From contig JAYWVB010000013.1 of assembly GCA_039881045.1 (NCBI GenBank), positions 1 to 64,000 of the forward strand: a stretch of 64,000 nt of DNA, read 5' to 3'. Source of the stretch: Chaetomium olivaceum (Eukaryota > Ascomycota > Sordariomycetes > Sordariales > Chaetomiaceae). The notes under the pieces were generated by a model that ran no database searches, was not told the origin of the DNA, and saw only the letters and a list, made by a program, of their open reading frames with translations. The position numbers and the translations under genes are program-made. Positions 55,819 through 64,000 of this stretch are shown here, one piece after another. Each line of letters opens with the position of its first letter. Positions within the stretch are counted from its first letter, which is position 1.

Positions 55819-58800
55819 TCACTTCAATAGGCCGGCCACGGCAAAGTGGCCGTTCTCCTCCGCTAACTTGATCGCCTGTTTATGGCCTGTCCCGCGCATG
55901 ATGTCGCCTGTTGCTCCAGCATTGAGTAACAGTTGAACCATATCCAGCCGCCCGTGCTCCGCCGCCGCTTCGACCGCAGTACGGCCGCCCCTGAAGGAGG
56001 GCCACGCGTTCACATCCGCGCCAAGGGATATGAGGAGCTGGGCAAGCATCAGGTCTCCCGCGATGGCAGCACCTTGTAGTGCCGTGATTCCGTGACTGAG
56101 CGCGGCATCAGCATTGATGTTTGCGCCGTGCTCGACAAGGAGTTGAATGAGGGCCGTCTTTTTGGGCCCCGGCATTAGTAACGAAGCTGCTTGCAGAGCT
56201 GTACGCCCGGATTCGTCGGCCGGGGCGTTAACATCGGCTCCATGGTCTAGCAGCAGCTTCAGCGCTTCGAGGTCCCCGAGATGGGCTGCTAGCTGGGTTG
56301 GTGTGAGAGACCTGTTCCGGCCCTCGTCACTGTCCTGGTCACACCATATATGATCGATGACGGCGTTGTGAGGCGGCCCAAGAAAACGCCTCAGCAGTCC
56401 ATGCCATCCTCTCTTAATAACTCCGTGAAGTACTGAACTCGGCTTACCCCCGGGTCGGTTGACGGTGGCACCGGCGCTCAGAAGAGTGTCGCAAAGTTCT
56501 AGACTGTCCTCGGCAGCAGCATTGTGGCAAAGCGCCTCGAGAGCCGTCAAACCATCGAAAGCTGCTGGAGGCGCGGAGGCATCAGCGCCATGATGGAGCA
56601 ATATTCTGGGAATCCTGTCGGTATTGCACATCTCGAGTGCTGTTTGCAATGCAGTTCGTCCGCACCTTGGATAAGGTGGTGCGTTGACATTTGCTCCTCT
56701 GCTGATGAGAAATAGAACCGTGCTTTCATCTTCGTTTGCGGCAGCTGCTTGGAGGGGGTTCCGAAGCAGACCGGGCGTGTTGATGTCCAGATTCGAATCT
56801 AAAATTGTGGCTATTGAGGGAATATTCCCCCAATCCCCTTTACCTCCGTCGGGTCCGGAGCATGCAATGACCAGAGCTCGCTCTCTTTGTCCCACATCGA
56901 TCTGCCCGGGCCTATCCAGAAAAATCTCCAGGAGCCGTTGTTCTCCCGTCTCAGCAAGGCTCTCGAGAAGCTCTGCATTCTCAAGACCTGCTTGATATTG
57001 GAGAAGTAGCTCGGCAAACCCGTCATGAAAGTTGTAGTCCAGGGCCGTCTTGAGGGGATGAACCTGGAGGGTAGGGCCATTTGGATTTACCCCGTGCTGA
57101 AGCAGTGTGGTTGCTGCCATGAAGCGGTTTTCAATGATTGATTGCTCCAAGGCTTTCTCGAGCTGGTGTGTCGTCACTCCTTTCGTTTGATTTGCGATAT
57201 AGACGGCAAGAGAATCACCACCACGGTCGGCGGCGTCCAAACATCCGCAAGTAAGAACCCTATTTCTCCAGGTTCTACCTTTTTCTTCAACAGCTCAAAG
57301 AACGTCCTGCGATGTACCGCAGCCCATTCTAAGAGTGGAATCCCATGAATCTTGGCGAAAACGTCGGCGTTATACTCCAGAAGGAGGACAACAATTTGCG
57401 TCAAGTTATTGTATACCGCATATCCGAGAACAGTATGATATGATCTGGGAGCACCGGGGTGTCCCTTATAATGCTCAACGTCGACGGACGCACCAGCTTC
57501 AAGTAGAAGCCTGATGTCTTCAATGTCCTGTCTTGCAACTGCGAGGTAGAGTGCGGTCCGGAAATAAAAGTAAGCGGGTTCAAGGGCCCCAGGACGCCGG
57601 GTCCAGCGCGCGTCTACAGAACTCCAATATCTAAAAGAGACTGCGCGAGGCCGTACTGTCCATCGGACACAAATTTGTGAAAAAGATCCGCTCCCAGGTT
57701 TGTTGTTGTCAAGCATGCTGGGTCTGCGTTGAGTAGGATACGTTCAGTGAGGCTATCTCATACAGTTTGTTGTCGAGCCTGATACCAGAAGCAACGAGTG
57801 TCTCAAACACCTGAACATTTTTAATCCGAATAGCTGACTCGAGGACAACCTTGGCAAAAGCGTGAACCGTGGGCGTTTGGATCTTCATGAACCATATTAG
57901 AAACGTTGCGTACCCTTGTTTAATGACCCAGTCGAGGAAGGCATCCATCTGATCACTGCCCAAATTGTTATTAGACGCGAAGAAAGCGGCCAATGCGAAA
58001 AGTGACAAGAGTGTTGCCGAAGGTGCTGATGAGGGATCCAGAATCCTTTCCAGAGTTCGCGAGAGGTCCCCATCACCTCGTTCCGGAACTGTTTGTTGGA
58101 GATGTGAGGAAACTTCGGCAACACTGGCGACGGAATTTACCTCCGTCTTGGAATCAGAGGCAGCAGAGAGCGATCTCTGCACCACAATCAGAAAGCCAGA
58201 GGACGCATCGGTCGTGAACGGGAGGGTTCACGGAGTAAAGGATCCCTTGGAAGAGAGTTACCTTGGACTTTGGTTAGCGGCAAAAGTGGCCGACAAAAAA
58301 AAGGGTAACGTTATGAGTACCGTACTAGGATGCTCTATTTCAAAAAGAACTTGAAAGAAAGGGAGCTGGTTTCCTTGTTGGATGTCACGACCGCAGTAGG
58401 TGCCGAACAAATTGAAATTCGGACTGGCACACTCGCTGGCTGACAATGGAAATGAGGAGGAGCTAGGCCGCCAATGGCTCGTTGCACGGTAGTTGGAACC
58501 GGGCACTGTCGTTCCGGGCTGCGGGGAGTTGTGCGTATATGGACTCATCGCAGTAAATACACCTTGTTACCGTCGTTAGCAACCTCATAGCCGTGACCGT
58601 TCCGCCGCACGCCTACGTACCAATCTCAGCCCCGAGGACAGAATGGATGTCCACCACGTCCGCGTCATCAAAGCTGAACGCGAGCTCCATTTCAGGGGCC
58701 CCAACACAGTCAATCATTGGCTCACGCATTGCTGGCGTTGTGGGCACTCGGTCCAACTCCAGCCAGGGTTGAGAACTTTCAGGCGCCTGGCTGGGCACTG

Positions 58801-59460
58801 GAACCGAACGCAGAGTGGGTGATGGCTGCTGAGTCAGTATCCGCAAGCCGTCATTGCTCCCCCCTTCGATGTGTTCACTTTCCCCCTGGTCATTTACTGC
58901 GGCCGGGGCTGGGTTATTGCCACCCACTGTTGCCGGCGATGGGGTTCTGAAGGATATTATCCTCGGCTGATTATGCTGTTTCACTTCGAATCTGTGAGCG
59001 GTTGCAAAAGATTCATCATCCCGTGAGCACGCTGCAAACTCACTCTTTGAAGTCTGCCAGCGCTTCGCGATCCGATGCTCTTTGCCTTTCTTCCGAGCGC
59101 GACTGCAGGCGAGACTGACCCGCCCCTGTGGCAGTTCCTGGTCATTAAAGCAAACTATGGTTTGCTTCCCAAGTCTTGCGCGACGTTCGAGTTCGTCGTC
59201 AACATACACCCATTCTTCAGTTGTGAGATTTTTGCAACCAGGGAAGCGACGCTTGTATTGAGCATCACTGCCAGTGACGCGTCAGTCTTTGGCAACGTTT
59301 CCTTCTAGCGAATACCATGGCGAGCATACCTTGCATTGAAATTGTATTTTTCGCTCATATGCTTCTTCACCTGTTCCAGTGTGGTTTTAGACAACAAATC
59401 GCGAATCTCATCGCCATATTTGGCCCAATCAAGGGCCACACCCTCTTCACCTGGGGCCAT
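55819..59460 (-). CDS. Clr5-domain ankyrin-repeat protein (three frame breaks)
   Basis: Exon 1 (59460-59330) and exon 2 (59267-58621) encode the Clr5 domain: WAKYGDEIRDLLSKTTLEQV, KHMSEKYNFNAS then, after the 62-bp intron, DAQYKRRFPGCKNLTTEEW. Further exons are likely at ~58566-58260 and ~58165 onward. The rest is ankyrin repeats (LKLLLDHGADVNAPADESGR, LLVEHGANINADAALSHGIT, LLISLGADVNAWPSFRGGRT, LLLNAGATGDI) to the stop at 55819. One base is missing at each of three places, about 57745, 57600 and 57245 (GATGTTTGGACG), which together restore one frame. Clr5-ankyrin proteins are numerous in filamentous fungi and their role is unknown. Either sequence errors or early decay. Confidence 0.65.
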
Positions 59461-59837
59461 TTTTCTGATTTGATGTTGGAGGGAGATGAATGCTAAAGGA
59501 GTATCGGAAACCGGGAGAGAGCCAGGCTGCGCTGAAATCTTTATCCTGTCCCTCCTCTCTCACTCGACCGGCCGATGCGAACCTACGCACGCCGCCTTAT
59601 TAAGGCAACCACACATCCAAGATACACGTAGACACTTACTGCCAGCAGCATCTCTGATTGGTGCCGTTGACGCCCAGACCCGTTTCAGGCGTCTTGCCTT
59701 TGCAGATTGCTGCCAGTGCCTTCAGCTGCCGACAACCCCGCATTCCTTCCTTTCCCCTGTGGCTTTTTACTCTTGTCACTTCAACCAAACTGCACTACTT
59801 ACGCTGAATTTAGTGCCACTCGCAAGAAAGAGACACA

Positions 59838-60214
59838 ATGGACTCTGCTCGCCTACCTCCCGAATTATTCGACAAGATCATAAACTCAACAGTCACTTAG
59901 GCTACGGGATGGTTCCGGCGAGGATGATATAGAGCTTTTTACCGAGGAACTCGACACCTATGAACTTCCATGGGATGAGCTAACTAGGTGGCGAAGATGT
60001 ATCTCGCTTGCACTTTGACTCGGGAATGGTGTGGTATTGTAACAGGCCTGACTTGTGGGAATCTGAGTCTGGAGAACCCGAAGACGAGGATTCGGACGAG
60101 GAACAGGAAGGAGATGAAATTGATGGGGGGCAGGATATGAATCGGCAGGATCATTCGGTTCCGCAACAACCGGGTTCCGAGGACAGGGGTGACGACTCTG
60201 ATGGTGTCTGGTGA
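59838..60214 (+). pseudogene. small broken gene, possibly F-box-like
   Basis: Starts MDSARLPPELFDKIINST, which resembles an F-box protein start, then meets a stop. Continuing pieces in other frames read GSGEDDIELFTEELDTYELP with WDELTRWRRCISLA, and HFDSGMVWYCNRPDLWES followed by an acidic tail to TGA at 60214. At least two frame changes are needed. It is either a decayed gene or another victim of indel errors; there is no function. Confidence 0.35.
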
Positions 60215-60629
60215 AGCAGAATCAAGTGGTGGGAAGTGTTATTTATGTACCTAGGTACCTTATGTAGAAGTTGTGCTGACTCGGGTATGTAGGTAACCTA
60301 CGTACCTGAATTATGTGAGGAAACGTAATGTGCACGTGGGTACCTTGCCTACCTAAACTTCACCGTATCGTCCTGAGAGAGGTCATGCCAACACTGTATT
60401 TCCTTCACCGAAGTGTTGGTTGCCATCACGATAATTTGATTCATTCCCTTGACCGCCGGCCCGGGAAGTACTGTACCTACAACCCCTTGATGCAGTCGCT
60501 CCCTGACAAGTACATGTGGCGTTGGCCTGAGGTTGGTGGGGCACCCCACAGTCGACTGAGTGTCTCGTTCCTGCATTTCCTTCGTACCATCAACAACATC
60601 GAGTCTAACAACTTCCAACTGCTTTCAAA

Positions 60630-61662
60630 ATGTCGGTTGAATACAGGAAACATTATCTTCCGCTCGAATCAAACCCAGAAGTCTTCAACGAGTTGATACG
60701 TCTTCTTGGCGTATCAGACGAGATCGCGTTCGAGGATGTGCTCTCTCTCGACGAGCCCGCGCTACTCCCGCGACCAACACTAGCTGCGATTCTCGTCTTG
60801 CCGAGTGACTCTGCTATGGAAGAGCAAAAGGCAGCGGTCGAAGCTGCTCGTCCCGACTACCACGGGAGTGGGAGCGGGGAACCCGCGATGTGGTTCAAGC
60901 AGACCATCAACAACGCCTGCGGGTTGTATGCCATCCTCCACGCCTTGAGAAACATCGAACCGTCTCGCTTTCTCGGTGAGTGACAGGTCTTTTGGCTTGA
61001 AGCTCCTCTGCGTCTGACGCAGGTGTTTTCTACAGAAAAGGACTCTCCGTGTGACGGGCTGGGCCCGTGGGTAGGTTCGGCGATGCCAGAACCTGGTGGG
61101 TTCGAGTCCCACTTGGATGGACTATGCTAGAACCTTCCATGCCCCGTTTCAGCAACACGATAAAGCTGTCTCTTTCTTCCTGTAGCTTAGCTCTTTCTCT
61201 CTTTCTCTCTCTTCATTCGAAGCAATCTAGTCCATTCCCGCCTCGCCTTGTGCATCACTTCAACGCCAACGTGTGGCCTGTTACACTCCGCTTCTCCGGT
61301 TCTTCCGCGACGCCGTTGTCTGCCAGCCCCAGGAGCGAGCCCGGCTCCTCGAAGCATCTGTCGAGATTGAACAAGCGCACGCTGCAGTCGCCGTCAAAGG
61401 CGATTCTGCCGTGCCGGCCAGTGCCGAAGATGAAGTGTACTACCACTATATCTGCTTTGTCCCAGGTGCGGATGGATGCTTGTACGAGCTCGATGGGGAT
61501 CGCAAGGGGCCAGTTTCACTGGGAAAGATTCAGTTTGGGGAGCAAGGTAATATTCTTGGACCGGAAACGATCTCTCTCATCAGAAAGTACATTGACCAGG
61601 CGAGTGGCAACATTGGGTACAGTCTCATGGCACTTGTGCACCACGGGAAGGAGATCTTGTAG
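60630..61662 (+). CDS. ubiquitin carboxyl-terminal hydrolase, UCH (peptidase C12) family
   Basis: Exon 1 (60630-60975) carries MSVEYRKHYLPLESNPEVFN, then FKQTINNACGLYAILHAL with catalytic Cys97 and oxyanion Gln. The last exon (from about 61290) carries QERARLLEASVEIEQAH, then DEVYYHYICFVPGADGCLYE with catalytic His, LDGDRKGP with catalytic Asp, and GNIGYSLMALV. The middle is unclear: a KDSP-encoding piece at ~61035 may be a tiny exon, and the rest of 60976-~61290 is intron-like and contains a tRNA-like element. The family cleaves small adducts from ubiquitin C-termini in the cytosol, like yeast Yuh1 or human UCHL3. Total length ~240-250 residues. Confidence 0.82.
61060..61112 (+). other. tRNA-like element (A-box and B-box) inside the UCH gene
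   Basis: A perfect T-arm, GTGGG-TTCGAGT-CCCAC (61096-61112), contains a consensus Pol III B-box GGTTCGAGTCC. Upstream, TGGGCCCGTGGG at 61060 resembles an A-box at nearly the normal distance, and GGTTC...GAACC forms a 5-bp stem between them. No matching acceptor stem is present, so it is not a functional tRNA. It may be a tRNA relic or the head of a tRNA-derived SINE. Confidence 0.5.
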
Positions 61663-64000
61663 CCTGGCCGACGGAAAGTTTTCTGGCACCTTCAGGTATC
61701 CCCGACGAAATCCAGGTTGTACCTGCTGGGCACCCGGCCAAGGGGTTGACGTCTATGGTGTGCGTTGCATATAGCTAATAGCTTGACAGTCCAGGTGGGG
61801 TACAGTCTTCCCACGCTTCGTCAGCCTGTATATCCGCGCCAACCCTGTTCAAACTGGTACGAAAATGATCGGGCTGGAAGAATGATGATCGTCGGGTGGC
61901 TCTTGTCGGGCGTCATAGCTAGGAGCTTCCATCCACCGAACGATAGTCCCCCAGTTGACAGCTCCAATAATGACTATACTATTAAATAAGCTGTGAACAC
62001 CTTGCATTCCTCACTGGGGAAGCTCTCGAAACTCCTCCGAACGGGTGAGTGGGGTCGTATTTTCTGCCGCCGATAGGCATGTGACAAGAAGCGAACAGTG
62101 CAGGGCCAAGCCACCATTAACGGCCATCGGGTACCAGGCGAGAAACGAAGCGAAAAGATTGGGATTGTGGGCCAGGGACCTCATACCCGAATGCGGCCTG
62201 TGAGGTGAGCCAGATCGCAGAAGTCGGTATGGTAGGTTCGAATCGATGCGGGATGAGGTCGGACTTTCTGCGCTAGAGGCCTCGATGCAGGGTTCTAGAG
62301 GAAGCATGCATGGGTACTCCGTCGCACGTACATGGAAGGCCAGTTTCGAACGACGTTTTATGGCCAAGCGGGGGCCTTCGTCCCAGACTGCGATGGAATG
62401 GAAGCATTGTCACGGTAGTGACCTGTCGTGGTGGCGGAGACCGGGACGTGGACGTGCATCATGTGTCGGACGCCGTAGTTTGTTGGAGTTGATAGTTCCC
62501 TTCCCTGTAGCAAAACATGAATATTCTTTCGTGTGACTCCACGCTGAGCCCGCAATAAAAAGACTTTACCGCGAAATCCCGTAAGTTGCTTTTACGGTAT
62601 GATTTTCCGGCTTCGCCAGAAAGCACATTGCCCATGTCTCTAGAAGGCGGTAAACTCATACTGTATTTCAGTGGTGAGTTGATCGAAGACCCTACCCCAG
62701 TTCTACTTCAGTACTAACGCCCACAGTCCGGTTTCGTAGTACCAAATAGTCAAACAAGAGTCATAAATTATACAGCACGCGTTGTTCACTCTGGTAAAGC
62801 CACCTTAGCGGTGTACCTGACCCACAGTGGGTATATATTGAACAACTACCAACCACATCTGCACATACTATTCAACGAGCCAAGGTGAAAAAACAAATAA
62901 GTAAAGCCGTCGATCCGTCCACGTCCCCTTTCGAACTGTCACTTCCCACCGGAGCTGTTGTGCCGTTGCTCAAACCCTGCTCGATGAAGCTTCTCGTTAA
63001 CGGCACACATTCGGTGTCGTAAACCCATCTCAGGAGCATTGATGTAGATTTATTTGTTGCGAGAGGGTGGGTAGGCCGAGGGGAGGTACGCTCCATGTGT
63101 GATACCGTGGATGTTCTAGTTTGTTTTTGGAAGGCTCGTCAGTACTATTATATCCCACGGAGTTGATTATGTGGAAAGAATGAGGGAGCAATAGAGCATA
63201 CTCGGTCGTGGTTCCGAGACAATTTGGCTGGGCAGCTTTGTCAAGCTTTAGTGCGGCTGCGGGAGAGGTAGGCGGCTTAGTTGACATATTGAGGGAGCGG
63301 ATATATGAAACTGGTTCTGTGAAGTAAACCAGACGACGACCTTAACGGGGCGTTCCAAGGTAACAAGTCTTGGTTTGAAGACAGCACAACTCAAGTTTAC
63401 TCGTAGCAGACATCGGGGAAGTGTGTCGGTTTATATCAACTCGGACCAAACCGCGATATTGAGGGCTGCACACACACATCAGTTATCCATGTGTTGAATT
63501 TTTGTCAAACGTTGAACTTTTGTCGCTGCCCGTGCGCGTCAAGGCGATTTTGGGGGATCCGAAATGAGGCAGAATTTCCGAAATCTACCAAGAATACCCG
63601 GTCACTTTCAACGCTTCCCAGCCAGGGCCTGGACAAACAGCACTGCAAAATGGCTGTTTTTCCCAGGCTTCTTGGTTTCCTTCGCCTTGTAACTCTGTGG
63701 CAGTTCGCGATACCGCTGGTCGGCAAAGCGGAATTGGGCCAATGCGCGGACGAATCTCGTGTTTCCGGGCCGTCGTGCCGGAGTGGTGACCGGTGAACCA
63801 ATCACGCATAGGTAGTTATCGGTGACAGAAGTCCGCTTGGCGGCTCGACCAAAGTACTCCGGACGACGAGCGTTCGTTACCTGGTGGTTCGGTGATCTGC
63901 GATGTTCTTTCTCTGTGCCACCAGGGACAGAGCCTCTAAGTTCGGACTTGCCATTCTGACAGCTTCACGTGTCTCAGCCATGTTCCAACCCATCCAGGTC
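61663..64000. other. gene-poor right end of the window
   Basis: No frame here has domain character. Minus frames at 63287-63030 (MSTKPPTSPAAALKLDKAA) and 63096-62872, and a 48-codon hydrophobic plus frame at 63650-63796, could be pieces of small genes, but start, splicing and conservation are all unproven. Confidence 0.35.

Noticed and set aside
62200..62260. GGTAGGTTCGAATCGATGC as a second tRNA-like B-box
   Set aside because: The T-stem does not pair and there is no A-box at a suitable distance.
63650..63796. 48-codon frame with a signal-peptide-like start near the right edge
   Set aside because: Too short and unsupported; hydrophobic starts of this length arise by chance.

Overview
This window is nuclear DNA of a filamentous ascomycete. 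Short spliced introns (about 50-190 bp, GTRNGT...YAG), alternating gene-rich and repeat-rich stretches, and the gene content (AA9 lytic polysaccharide monooxygenase, two tannase-family genes of which one is broken, GH114, fungal IKS1, SWC3 and Clr5-ankyrin proteins) point to Sordariomycetes, most likely the Sordariales. That placement is an inference from family knowledge, not from a search.

Layout. 1-9 kb: an edge-cut conserved gene, a secreted GH114, a beta-lactamase-fold hydrolase lying between two diverged direct repeats, and an Ayr1-like short-chain dehydrogenase. 9.6-13.2 kb: a mobile-element graveyard. A pogo/Fot-type transposon has split a tannase gene at a TA, and just upstream a 5'-truncated LINE sits between perfect 14-bp target duplications. 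13.4-18.7 kb: a kinase-like gene, an intact tannase/feruloyl esterase and an alpha/beta hydrolase. 19-33 kb: the housekeeping core, with N-myristoyltransferase, a one-TM conserved protein, a BEM46-like hydrolase, SWC3 and SPT5. 33-42 kb: a repeat-rich, gene-poor island with a tRNA-Ser(GCU), a Crypton tyrosine-recombinase element, the decayed C-terminus of an ankyrin gene, a peptidase-like protein and two very small Cys/His-rich genes. 43.6-48.6 kb: IKS1 kinase, a hypothetical ORF directly upstream of it, and a purine nucleoside permease. 49.9-51.4 kb: a compact transposon with perfect 27-bp inverted repeats. 51.8-61.7 kb: AA9 LPMO, a multi-TM protein, a Clr5-ankyrin protein and a ubiquitin C-terminal hydrolase. 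The last 2.3 kb hold nothing I can support.

The secreted enzymes (GH114, tannase, AA9) fit a plant-biomass or exopolysaccharide degrader. SPT5, SWC3, NMT and UCH are unrelated housekeeping functions, and I see no biosynthetic cluster.

Two properties of the sequence affect every gene model. First, at least fourteen single-base frame breaks occur inside otherwise well-conserved genes, including the essential SPT5 where a run of seven C should be six, so most are probably assembly or sequencing indels rather than pseudogenes. Second, the transposable elements and gene relics carry C-to-T / G-to-A type changes and nonsense codons, as expected of repeat-induced point mutation.
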